A DNA stretch of 64,000 nt from Apodemus sylvaticus (taxonomy: Eukaryota > Chordata > Mammalia > Rodentia > Muridae). A program made the position numbers and the translations under genes. How positions within the stretch are numbered: the stretch's first letter is position 1; each line of letters begins with the position of its first letter. The stretch covers positions 86,386,335 through 86,450,334 of the forward strand of contig NC_067483.1 in the NCBI RefSeq assembly GCF_947179515.1. Direction: 5' to 3'. The notes below the pieces were generated by a model, which saw only the letters and a list, made by a program, of their open reading frames with translations, ran no database searches and was not told the origin of the DNA. Shown here piece after piece: positions 55,500 to 64,000 of this stretch.

Positions 55500-56070
55500 T
55501 GGTAAACTCTGAATTCTTTCCTAGAATCTGCCGGGGCTGGACCCCTGTGCCGTGTGACTGGTGGGCTGCAGGAAGCAGCCCTTCTGCTATTTCCAGCCAG
55601 ACCAACTCTGGTTACCCTTCCTCAGCACAAAGACCTGGCGAGGTTCTGGCTTCGGGTCAGCAAAATGTCTTTCAAGAGTTGAAACATGATTAAAACATCA
55701 ACCCAGCTCTGAAAATCATTTTTACCAACAAGGGAAAGAAATGTAAGTGAGGGGAAATAGGAGGAGGCCGTGAACATTTGGCCAAGGCCACTGAGGTTCC
55801 AAGCCAGCCTGTCTCCAATCCCCAGCCAAATGCTGGTGCTTGGTTCACTGCTGGCAACTCAGGAATGTTCCAAACTACACAAAACTACTTGAGGGAAGCT
55901 GGCCTGGCAGGGGAGAGATAATTATTGGCTTAAGGACAGTATGTATTAGGGACAGTGACCACTGCCAAGTTAAGACTATACTCGCAATGGCCTTTCCTTC
56001 ATAGCCTCCTAGTTATTTTCTGGTTTCTAAGAAACCAAATAAATTTTAAACTCACCATTAATAACCAAAC
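55500..56070. other. Unassigned stretch
   Basis: No gene or repeat recognised. It leads into the CA repeat and the enhancer-like block to the right. Confidence 0.4.
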
Positions 56071-56075
56071 AACAC

Positions 56076-56112
<37 letters not shown>
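56076..56112. repeat. (CA)n microsatellite
   Basis: Eighteen or so CA units with one T interruption at the left end. Confidence 0.95.
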
Positions 56113-56115
<3 letters not shown>

Positions 56116-56119
56116 CCGC

Positions 56120-56600
56120 CCTCATTCCCTTTTAGAGACCCATCAGTGGCGGCATCCGATCAAAGCTGAATTATTAAATGTCTATAGCTTAATCCCATAA
56201 TTCTCAAGGGCTCGGGATTTGTAATTCCCCTGGGAAAAAAAATAGACACAATCTACTCCGTGAAAAATTTAATTGCACTTTAATTACCGGTTAAGCTGAG
56301 TAGCGTGAGATATGGGCGCCTTCCATTTTTAATAGTCATTATGAGTCCAAGAGAATTTTGAAGGGAAATAATTGAATCTCTTGGGAAGGCTCTCTTTTTC
56401 TGCTACCACCAAAATCAAACGAGAGCAAGAAAAAAAATGCACAGGGTGATTCAAATTCTTCCAGATCATAACCCAGGACAGCCCCCAGCAATAATAAACT
56501 GGCCATTCCCAGGCACTGCACGGCCCCATTTCGTGATATGCTAATATGGAGTTGGGTTTTCTGCAGTTGGGTTCTGCTACATTAAACAGATAAAGGCTCT
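56120..56600. other. Repeat-free block with clustered developmental-factor motifs, candidate enhancer
   Basis: About 480 bp with no transposon sequence and dense AT-rich motifs. These are TTTAATTG at 56268-56275, a TAATTA core at 56281-56286, TAATTG at 56369-56374, an octamer-like ATATGCTAAT at 56536-56545 and a GATA-type AGATAA near 56588. Sparse CpGs are kept. Such clusters, bounded by simple repeat on one side, typify conserved non-coding enhancers of developmental loci. Sequence composition is the only evidence. Confidence 0.4.
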
Positions 56601-57430
56601 TGGATGGGCTATCATACACCCCACACACGCACACGCACACACACTCCCCAGGATAAACCCAGGCATGCTGTACTTCCATACTTGTTTCCTTGGTTACTCA
56701 GAACTCAGCACTGACACGGGCACGTAGCCCCTCCACACACCAGTATGCCTTCGATGTGCCCACACAAGCCCCGCCCCCATTAACACTAGAGAAGAAGGAA
56801 AGAGGCTAGCATGACCGCTGAAACCTCAAACAAAGTCAGAAATGAGCAGGGCTTGATGAGGCTTTTAAAGAACATAACATGGCCTTCAAACACTGTCACT
56901 TGTCAGAGAGCCAACTGCCTTGGGAAGCAGTGTGCACATGTGTGTGTGGGGGGGGGAGGGGGAGTGAAGAGTGGTGAGCTAACCATGCTCTCTCTCCTTA
57001 GGAATACAGTAGTCTTCTATCTTCATTAAGGTTCTTGACCTTTGGTGTTTGTGTGTGTGTGTGTATGTGTGTGTGTCTGCATGTGTGAGCATGCATTTGC
57101 AATGAGACTATAGTATGTCCAATCTCTTCTTGGGGATAATGTCCTACACCAATTCACATCTTGTATATAGAAACTACTTGGGTTATAATTTTAAAAGCTA
57201 GTCTGGAAATTAAGACTCTTTCCGGGGACTCTGTACTGCTCTGGATGCCTGCAGATTGCTACCCTCAAACATTCTGCAAACGTGGACCTTGTCACTAGTG
57301 ATCACTTGGGAAATGGATTACAAGTTCATCTGCCTGGATAAGAGAAGAAGAAAAAACATTTGTGTTAGGACCATTGGTTGCTTTACCCAACTGGGCACCC
57401 CTTTCCTGACTCCACACTGACACACATGCT
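56600..57430. other. Unassigned stretch with simple repeats
   Basis: It holds a CA-rich patch at about 56620-56642, a G-rich run near 56949-56955 and a GT-rich tract at 57044-57080. No gene recognised. Confidence 0.45.
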
Positions 57431-57431
57431 A

Positions 57432-57810
57432 TGTCTTGGTTTGGTTTCTGTTGCTGTGATAAAGACACAGGACCAAAAGCAATTTGGGGAGGAAAGGAGT
57501 TACATGTCCTATCATAGTCCACCAGGGAAGTCAGGGCAGAAACCCAAGGCAGGAACCGGAAACAGGAACTGAAGCAGAGACCATGGAGGAGTGCTGCTTG
57601 CTGTCATGCTTCTCCTGGCTTGCTCAGTCTGCTCCTTCTTATATACTCCAAAACCACTTGCCAGGGGATGATACTGCCCACTGTGGGCTTGGCCTTCCCA
57701 TACTGACCATCAGTGAAGAGAATGTCCCCATAGAATTGACTGTAGGCAAATCTGATGAAGGCATTTTCTCAACTGAAGTTGCCTCTTCCCAGATGACTCG
57801 ATGTGTTATG
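57432..57810 (-). mobile_element. Solo LTR, ERVL-MaLR type (antisense, diverged)
   Basis: The plus strand begins TGTCTTGGTTTGG (reverse of the LTR 3' end). It reads 'gtgataaagacacaggacca', 'agagaccatggaggagtgct', 'tcctggcttgctcagtctgc' and 'gaaggcattttctcaactga'. This is the reverse complement of the LTR family at 39372 and 58417. The far end near 57810 is eroded and no target duplication is clear. Confidence 0.75.
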
Positions 57811-57814
57811 CTTT

Positions 57815-58410
57815 TGGAAATCTACATCTATCTGCCTCAAGGACCAATGATTTCTACCCCTAGAAAGGAGGCCCAACCTATAAACACACAGCACAGGCCC
57901 TTTCTTCACCATGGGGGTCACAGGGTAGAAGGGAAGAAGTCTAATTTTATATGCAGAGTGCCCTTCTCAGGGTGCCTGCTTCTGACTTAAAGGGATGGTT
58001 CCACACACCCCCAAAATTCCTCAGGTAAGAGAAAAAAGGAGAAGTACTGGGAGATATTTTTTTCTCAAATTACCAGGAAAAGGACCCAAGCTTGTAATAG
58101 CAGTGAGGCAGACAAACACAGGATAGCTTAGGCGCCAGGGACTCTAGGTTTGTGCTATCCACATGCCCCTCTCTATATGAACCTAGTAATATGTTAGCAA
58201 CCTGGGACCACCACCTGTAGGCTGTACACCTATCTACTTTAAACAATGGAAACACAGTCACTCCACTTAGCAATCCATTAATAATGTCCCCTTTTCATTC
58301 AAACATATCCTGGCACACAAACTGGGAACTATGGGTAATGAGCATAGCCACACTAAATTGAATTTAGATGCTTGCTCAATAGAGCATGTCCTCTGAGTGA
58401 ACTTTTAGAG
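57815..58410. other. Unassigned stretch between two LTR copies
   Basis: No gene or repeat recognised. It separates two oppositely oriented LTRs of the same family. Confidence 0.4.
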
Positions 58411-58416
58411 ACTCCT

Positions 58417-58814
58417 TGTACTGGCTGGTTTTGTGTGTCAACTTGACACAGGCTGGAGTTATCACAGAGAAAGGAGCTTCAGGTGAGGAAGTGCCTCCAT
58501 GAGATCCAGCTGTAAGACATTTTCTCAATTGGTGATCAAGGGGGAGGGGCCATTGTGGGTGGTGCCATCCCTGGGCTGGTGTTCTTGGGTTCTATAAGAG
58601 AGCAGGCTGAGCAAGCCTAGGGAAGCAAGCCAGTAAGGAACATCCCTCCATGGCTTCTGCATCAGCTCCTGCTTCCTGACCTGCTTGAGTTCCAGTCCTG
58701 ACTTCCTTTAGTGATGAACTGCAATGTGGAAATGTAAACTGAATAAACCCTTTCCTCCCCAACTTGCTTTTTGGTCATGATGTTTGTGCAGGAGTAGAAA
58801 CCCTGACTAAGACA
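58417..58814 (+). mobile_element. Solo LTR, ERVL-MaLR type, with 5-bp target duplication
   Basis: The element starts TGTACTGGCTGG and ends CTGACTAAGACA. It is flanked by exact CTCCT repeats (58412-58416 and 58815-58819). It contains 'gagttatcacagagaaagga', 'ggtgccatccctgggctggt', 'cctccatggcttctgcatca' and an AATAAA box in 'aactgaataaaccctttcct'. Length is 398 bp. It is the cleanest member of this family in the window. No internal viral sequence. Confidence 0.88.
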
Positions 58815-58934
58815 CTCCTCTATTTATCCTCTTATGGCTATGCATAGTTGGGCATACCTATGATTAAAATCAGACACACCAAGGAAGGAACATGGTCAGT
58901 AAGCAAAGATTATATAATCTGTTCTTATCAATCA

Positions 58935-58957
58935 AAATAATAATAATAATAATAATA
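58935..58957. repeat. (AAT)n trinucleotide repeat
   Basis: Seven ATA/AAT units. Confidence 0.9.
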
Positions 58958-58959
58958 CC

Positions 58960-59250
58960 TGCCTTCACTAAATCCTTCAGCAAACATATTTCTCCTGTTG
59001 AACCCCATAAAAGAAAGATCCAAACAATAACAACCAGAGCTCTTAGCACCTTCAGTCCTGTGGCCCACTGCCCTCCTTGATGGTATATATCTTTCCAATC
59101 TGTACTACTGTTTTGCTATTAATAAGGTATCTAATCTGTGTGCGTCTGAAAACAGCTGGCCCAAGCCTTGACCACCTGTAACAGGGGAGATATCGACAAG
59201 GACCAGACACCAACCAGCAGAGTGGTTGGCCCAGAGCTGCACTGCTCAGT
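58960..59250. other. Unassigned AT-rich stretch
   Basis: No recognised feature. Confidence 0.4.
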
Positions 59251-59254
59251 GAAG

Positions 59255-59665
59255 ACTGAAGGGGTTGGGGGTCAGAACAAAGGTTTCTCTATTGGAGATA
59301 GGGTCTAATGCTTTCAAAAATCTGCATGTCCAACCGCTGAAGGTCCTCGTCTCCAGTTGGTTTCTGATTGAACAATAAAGAACCAATGGCCAATGGCTGG
59401 GCAGGTAGACTGAGAGAGAGAGAAAGGAGCAGAGATCACCATGACGGGGAAGACCATAGCTAAAGGCCGGCGACATGTAAGAATGAGGGAAACAGTTAAT
59501 ATGGACCACTTCCCCGGTTGTGTTTGCGGTAGCAGAGACGATATAGATTTTAAAAGATCTGTATCTTTTAAATATACAATTCAGGAGTACTGGAGGGGAG
59601 TGCTTGCTAGCAGCAGGTAGGATTAGAAACGCCCAGCCATTAAGCTAGTCAAGGCATATTAAAAT
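59255..59665 (+). mobile_element. LTR-like rodent repeat (family uncertain)
   Basis: 'ctgcatgtccaaccgctgaa', 'gtctccagttggtttctgat', 'tgaacaataaagaaccaatg' and 'gccaatggctgggcaggtag' form the polyadenylation-signal module of a rodent LTR. A similar module occurs in the solo LTR at 51618-52233. Boundaries and target duplication are not resolved. Confidence 0.45.
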
Positions 59666-59667
59666 TA

Positions 59668-59718
59668 ATTGTGTGTGTGTGTGTGTGTCTGTCTGTTTGT
59701 CTGTCTGTCTATCTGTCT
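59668..59718. repeat. (GT)n then (CTGT)n compound microsatellite
   Basis: About nine GT units followed by CTGT/TTGT units. Confidence 0.9.
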
Positions 59719-59964
59719 TCTATTTAAGAATTATAGCTCCTAGGTGGGTGCAGTGAATGTGTGTGACCCATGGGGAGCAAAGTGGCTAGCTTATTCGCTG
59801 CTGCATTTCTCCATGTACTCAGCAAGTTCTCATTTGTGACTCTGTAGGACCACCTGCACGGGGTCTTCATTATCAATGATGGCTCTCTCTCTCTCTATCA
59901 CATAGTTCAGGAGTCAGAATTCCCCCTGCAACTTATACTGGCTGCAGAGGGTAAACATTCTAGG

Positions 59965-60019
59965 TCCAAAAACAAATCAAAATCCCAAAAACCAAAAACC
60001 AAAAACCAAAAAGAAAAAA
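59965..60019. repeat. A-rich (CCAAAAA)n repeat
   Basis: Four CCAAAAA units and an A-rich end; it likely belongs to the tail of the minus-strand SINE that follows. Confidence 0.85.
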
Positions 60020-60150
60020 ATCTTTATTGTGTGTGTCCACGCACACAGGTGCCACTGCACACCTGTGGAGGTCAGAGGACAACAGGTGGGAGTCAGTTCT
60101 CTTCTCTGCTCATGTGGGTCAAAGGTTGTCAGCCACTGTATTGACTGGGC
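60020..60150 (-). repeat. B3 SINE (antisense), truncated
   Basis: 'tttattgtgtgtgtccacgc', 'tgtggaggtcagaggacaac' and 'aggtgggagtcagttctctt' are the reversed 3' part of a B3 element; the head is lost. Confidence 0.8.
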
Positions 60151-60960
60151 GTGTCCTTCTCAGTCCCGTCTGCCTCAGCACAGCAGAGGCAGTGTACCAT
60201 CCTGATGTACCATCCTCTCTGCTGCCCAGACTCTCCTGACAGGATACCGAGATTTTATTCCAAGACAGCACAGCCCAGGCTGGGCCAGCCTGGAATGTTT
60301 GCCTTCCTGCTGGGTTTTACACTGAGGCCTCTCTCTCAGTACCTGAGTAGAGCTGTCACAGGAGACAGACCTGGGGATCCTGCGTGTTCTGTGGATATGA
60401 GCCTACTGGCTTTGTCATAATCTATGGTGACAGTTCCTCCTTGGGGAATGGTCTCCCGTGTCCACGATGCCCTGGAGTCAGGTATCTATTTCACAGTTTC
60501 CTCAGTTCTCTCTGGATGAGGAAGGGTCTCTAGGGGGGGGGGGGCAGGTGCTGACAAGATTAATCTGTGAGCAGTTAGGAAGCCAGCCTTAGAGTACTGC
60601 ACTGTCCAGTGTTCACCTTCTCCACCATGGCCTCTGCTTCAGAGCTAGACGTGGGAGTGACTCTGGAGACCACCATCCCTCAGAAGTGAGCTGTTGCTGG
60701 CTCTCTGCTTTTGTGGTGATGTGTGTGAGAGATGTAGTTTAGGTGTGAGAACTTTGGAAAGCCCTGACAGCGTGCATGTCCAGGCTATACAAGGCCCAGA
60801 TCCACATTAAAACGGGGCACTTAGAACATCAGAAGTGATCTAGGAGTCGTGAAAAAAGAGCCAGTTTTGACAACATTTCCTCAAGGGAAAACTGAAATTT
60901 TCTGGTACCACCATACTAGAGAATAAATGAGGTTGCTAAAGCCAGGGAATGAACACTGAG
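60151..60960. other. Unassigned stretch
   Basis: No recognised gene or transposon. A 12-G run lies at 60533-60544. Confidence 0.45.
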
Positions 60961-60961
60961 G

Positions 60962-61148
60962 TGAGGAAAAAAAGAGGAAGAGGAGAAAGAGGAGGAAGGA
61001 AGAAAACTGAGGAAGAGGAAGAGGAAGAGAAGGAAGAAACAAGAACAAAACTATGGAAGGTGTGTATCTGTGAGTGTGTGTGTGTGTGTGTGTGCGTGTG
61101 TGAGTGTGTGTATGTGTGTGAGTGTGTGTGTGTGTGTATGTGTGTGTG
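60962..61148. repeat. GA-rich tract then (GT)n with GTGA interruptions
   Basis: 60962-61040 is a purine-rich AGG/GAA tract and 61067-61148 is an 80-bp GT repeat interrupted by GAGT and ATGT. The His-Thr frame on the minus strand is an artefact of the repeat. Confidence 0.93.
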
Positions 61149-61428
61149 AACCAGCATGCCCACACAACCGTGCTGGAATGCAGAGGTAGAGGCCAGCATC
61201 AGTCGTCTTCCTTAACTTTGTTTTAGGCAAAGTCTCTCACTGAACATGGAGCTAGTCAATTTAGCTACCAGATGACCAATAAATTCCAAAGATCCTCCTG
61301 CCTCTGTCTCCCTAGACCTGGCATTATAGGTATGTGCCACTGTATTTATGTGGATTCTATGAACCGAACTCTCAAGTTTTACTACTTGTGTAGAAAAGAA
61401 CTTAGGACTGAGCTATGTTCTCAGCCCG
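61149..61428 (-). repeat. B4 SINE (antisense), near full length
   Basis: 'atgcagaggtagaggccagc', then 'gcaaagtctctcactgaaca', 'tcctcctgcctctgtctccc', 'ggcattataggtatgtgcca' and 'gactgagctatgttctcagc'. The GT repeat to the left is its tail and the head is at the right end. Confidence 0.8.
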
Positions 61429-61528
61429 TAGGGAAGATCTTTTCAGTGGCTACTGGAATTATTAGATGTTCTAGGCCAACTCCCTACTGCTCAGAATCCT
61501 TCCATATGATCTTCTCATCTCTCTTCAG

Positions 61529-61700
61529 GCTCAATGGCTCACTTCTATTCCAACAGAGTCTCCCTTGTCCAAAAGAACAGGTTCTCCCCAAATTTGGAAG
61601 TATAGAAGCATCATCGTGGCGGCCATGTTCTGGGTACCACTGATGTTTGCGCCTCTGGCCTTTCCAGTTCCTGGTGTGTTGCAAATGAACATGGCAGCAG
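61529..61700 (+). other. Exon-like open segment, plus strand (speculative)
   Basis: A pyrimidine-rich acceptor (CTCATCTCTCTTCAG) precedes 61529, and a CAG|GTAAAC donor follows 61700. The 172 bases between are open in one frame (57 codons plus one base). They include a hydrophobic run (Ile-Ile-Val-Ala-Ala-Met-Phe-Trp-Val-Pro-Leu) that could be a membrane segment. I recognise no family. A chance pseudo-exon is the leading alternative. Confidence 0.18.
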
Positions 61701-61704
61701 GTAA

Positions 61705-62320
61705 ACAGAGCCCCGCAGTGCAAAGCACAACTCTTATTTATAGATCAAACACCTGCCATCAATTTAAACAGTGGTTATCTGACTTGAAAGTTTGGCAAGA
61801 TACTGAATGCCCCCTTGAAGCAAGCAATTTCCAAGTAGCAGGCTGCGTATACAGATGTGTTTAAAGCCCTACTTCTGAATGTTGCAATTATCATCAAAAA
61901 GACAGATTCCATTAAATACCTGTTATGCTTTTAGTATCTGCACTCCCAGACAGATTTGAAATGCCGGAAGTCCTGGGCTTCTAAACACTATACTTTTAAT
62001 GTTATTTATTTAAAAGAGCCAAGAGTTGCAGAACAGGGAGGCATTATTGGAAGTTTTCTGGGCAGTTAGTGATACAATGTGGCTGTTGCCTTTTCAAACC
62101 CAGTTGACATTTCCAGACTCTCTCTCTATCAGACACGTACAGCAAACCTCACATTTGGAGAAAGCTCTTTCCAAACACAAATCAATGAAAAGTGTGTAGT
62201 ACATCTCTCAGCACTAGAGACTAATAACTATCGTCTTGTAAATGGTAGCTATTCAGTGGTGTGCTATCCAGGGGCTCCAAGGTGGTGTCCTATCAGTTTT
62301 GCTGATGAACTCCTAAGGCC
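61705..62320. other. Unassigned stretch
   Basis: AT-rich and apparently repeat-free, with 'ttttaatgttatttatttaa' near 61995. No gene recognised. Confidence 0.4.
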
Positions 62321-62324
62321 CACA

Positions 62325-62451
62325 TCACTGTCTTCTTCATTTTACAAATGAAGGAAATTGCCCTTCTGAGAGCTTATGTGCACTGCCTGAGACCATTCAG
62401 CTGGGAAGCAGCAGGTGGGCGTTGAACATGGGTCTATTTTCCTGCAGAGCC
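62325..62451 (+). repeat. MIR SINE, well-preserved core
   Basis: 'cttcattttacaaatgaagg', 'aaattgcccttctgagagct', 'gcctgagaccattcagctgg' and 'gttgaacatgggtctatttt' match the MIR core and 3' half over about 125 bp. This is the clearest MIR in the window. Confidence 0.75.
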
Positions 62452-62459
62452 CCTTGGAT

Positions 62460-63660
62460 ATGCTGCTGCCTCTTTGCTTGGCTTGTTTCAAAATGGACCT
62501 TCCATTGACAGGATAGCGAATGCCACTCTGGAAGTGGATGATAATTATTCTCAGTGGCTTGAGGCTTGTTTGATCTCTGCCAGGAATCAGTCCAGTGGTA
62601 CAATCTGGCAGCAGGCCACACAGGTCAGTTCCCTGGCAGCCAGACACCTTAGCTCTGTAGGCCTTTCTTTCCAACCAGAAAATCCTAAGAACAGATTAGA
62701 AGCCTTGCATGTGCTTTGACTCCACAGTTCTGTGGTCCTGAGACTGTGGACCTCTTCTGCTTGTGGAAGTGAAGGCAGGCTTATGGTCACAGGGGCCCCT
62801 CCTCACCAGGAACCAACCCCCTAAATAGTCCCCCCAATCCAACCCAGACAACAGTGCCCCTTAGTGGTAGGAACAGGATTTCAGGACCCCAGGGGATGGG
62901 GCTTGTCTTTCACACCTAGGTCTGCTAAGCCTGATTCTAACACATTCCAGAACCTGAAGACTGACACACGGTGACACATAGTAACACTTGGTTGGGCCAC
63001 AGTAAGAGCTACATAAGCCAATCCAAGTTACTATTGGTGTATTCCTCCACTGTGTAGAAAGAATTCACTAGGCTGGGGCCTGGGACCCAGGAACTCAGCT
63101 CTCGCCACTGCTGCCACCGTGGCTGTGTGCCACTCTTTGCGTTATGGGGCCACTCTTTAGCTGAGAACCGTCTTCTGTGGTGATCCCACAGTCCACTGCG
63201 GGTCCAGCCCTGCTCTCCGTTTGGCTCACTTTGTCCTTGGCACACCCAGCTTCTCTTAGCTCTACAACCAAAGACAGCTACACATGTAGCAGAAAGCTTC
63301 CTGCCAAACGGTTCTTCAAACCTACCAGTGCAAGGCTGAGTCCTGGTGAGCATTGATAGGGATAGGAAGGGGAGGGAAAACCCTTTCTTGCTCCTTCCCA
63401 ACAACACAGGAAGGCAGAGGATGTAGATAGTGTTGATAGTGTAGATAGGTGGAGGACTCCTGTGGAGGACTCCTAGCCTCTGCCTCCCGAATTATTGCAC
63501 TGTCTGTCTGTCTACTATCACACAGGCTCATGAGCTGACCAGATAGCTCAGCTCTCTGGACAGAGGCCATTGGCTTCCGAGGACTGGGGCTGGACAGAGA
63601 TGTGTGAAAGGGAACACAATCAGAAGAAGCAGTGTAGAGGGCCTGCTCACATTCTCTTGC
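62460..63660. other. Repeat-poor stretch
   Basis: No recognised transposon and no exon structure. A 132-codon minus-strand frame at 63009-63407 has no domain evidence. A direct repeat 'tggaggactcctg' / 'tggaggactccta' lies near 63451-63475. Confidence 0.4.
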
Positions 63661-63667
63661 TCTCTGC

Positions 63668-63920
63668 TGGGGTTTGAGTGTCTCCCGCCACCCCTGCCAA
63701 CCCCCAGAGATCCATGCGTTAGACTCTGCAGCAAGATGGGAGTGGTTACAAGGTGAGGCTGTGTGGAATGGGTTTTCTTTTTCTCTTCCTCAGGCTTCTG
63801 ATAAAGCAGCAGGAGGCCCTTGATGGGCTATGCTTGTGGGCTTTCCAGCTGCGAACCTTTTTCCTTTTATAAGTTATCTAGTCTTGAGTATTTTGTTGTA
63901 GCAACAGAAAACAGATTACA
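63668..63920 (+). mobile_element. MLT1/MST-like ERVL-MaLR LTR
   Basis: 'tggggtttgagtgtctcccg', 'aagcagcaggaggcccttga', 'ccagctgcgaacctttttcc', 'ttataagttatctagtcttg' and the 3' end 'agcaacagaaaacagattac' follow the layout of MaLR LTRs. TG and CA ends are placed at 63668 and 63920, but the 5-bp flanks (TCTGC and ATGTA) do not match. Confidence 0.7.
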
Positions 63921-64000
63921 ATGTACTTCTACTGTTTTTTTAGGACTACTTCAAAATCATTTTTTCTTTCCTTACTGCTCTTGTCCTAAGTTTTCTTATT

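Noticed and set aside
60881..61199. His-Thr repeat frames resembling metal-binding proteins
   Set aside because: They are produced by the GT microsatellite.

Overview
This window looks like ordinary non-coding nuclear DNA from a murine rodent, probably rat (Rattus). The repeats show this. There are many B1, B2/B3 and B4 SINEs, two URR1 hAT elements, rodent LINE-1 fragments, MaLR-type solo LTRs, scattered MIR remnants and dense microsatellites. The L1 3' ends near 19.1-19.6 kb and 31.3-32.3 kb resemble rat L1 more than mouse L1, which is a judgement from memory. No young rat ID SINE was seen, so the genus call is moderate.

I find no complete protein-coding gene, no rRNA or tRNA gene, no CRISPR array and no bacterial-type operon. 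Most long reading frames fall inside repeats or low-complexity DNA. The best gene-like signal is a possible terminal exon on the minus strand at 7859-7960. It has a good splice acceptor, 33 open codons, a stop and a downstream AATAAA. An 87-bp open segment at 22994-23080 on the same strand has an acceptor, a GTAAGT donor and a compatible phase. Both are hypotheses.

Layout: 0-9 kb holds an MLT1 LTR, an old L1, SINEs, the exon candidate and a MaLR LTR. 9-12.7 kb is mostly repeat-free, with an NRF1-like motif and an AT-rich block. 12.7-17.8 kb is a nested repeat cluster: an L1 interrupted by B1 and by URR1, then a B4, a MaLR LTR and a second L1. 18-31 kb is mixed and includes a B2 with a 14-bp target duplication. 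31-39 kb is L1-rich. 40-51.5 kb is repeat-poor apart from one block at 45.2-46.8 kb. 51.5-52.4 kb is a B3 SINE split by a solo LTR with an exact 6-bp target duplication. 55-64 kb carries a repeat-free block that looks like a developmental enhancer (about 56.1-56.6 kb), MaLR LTRs, B4 elements and an MLT1-like LTR.

I did not find a new biological system. The strongest direct observations are the insertion junctions, where target-site duplications are readable by eye, and a few repeat-free blocks worth testing for conservation. With an exon candidate near the left end, the window is most simply intronic or intergenic DNA near a minus-strand gene.
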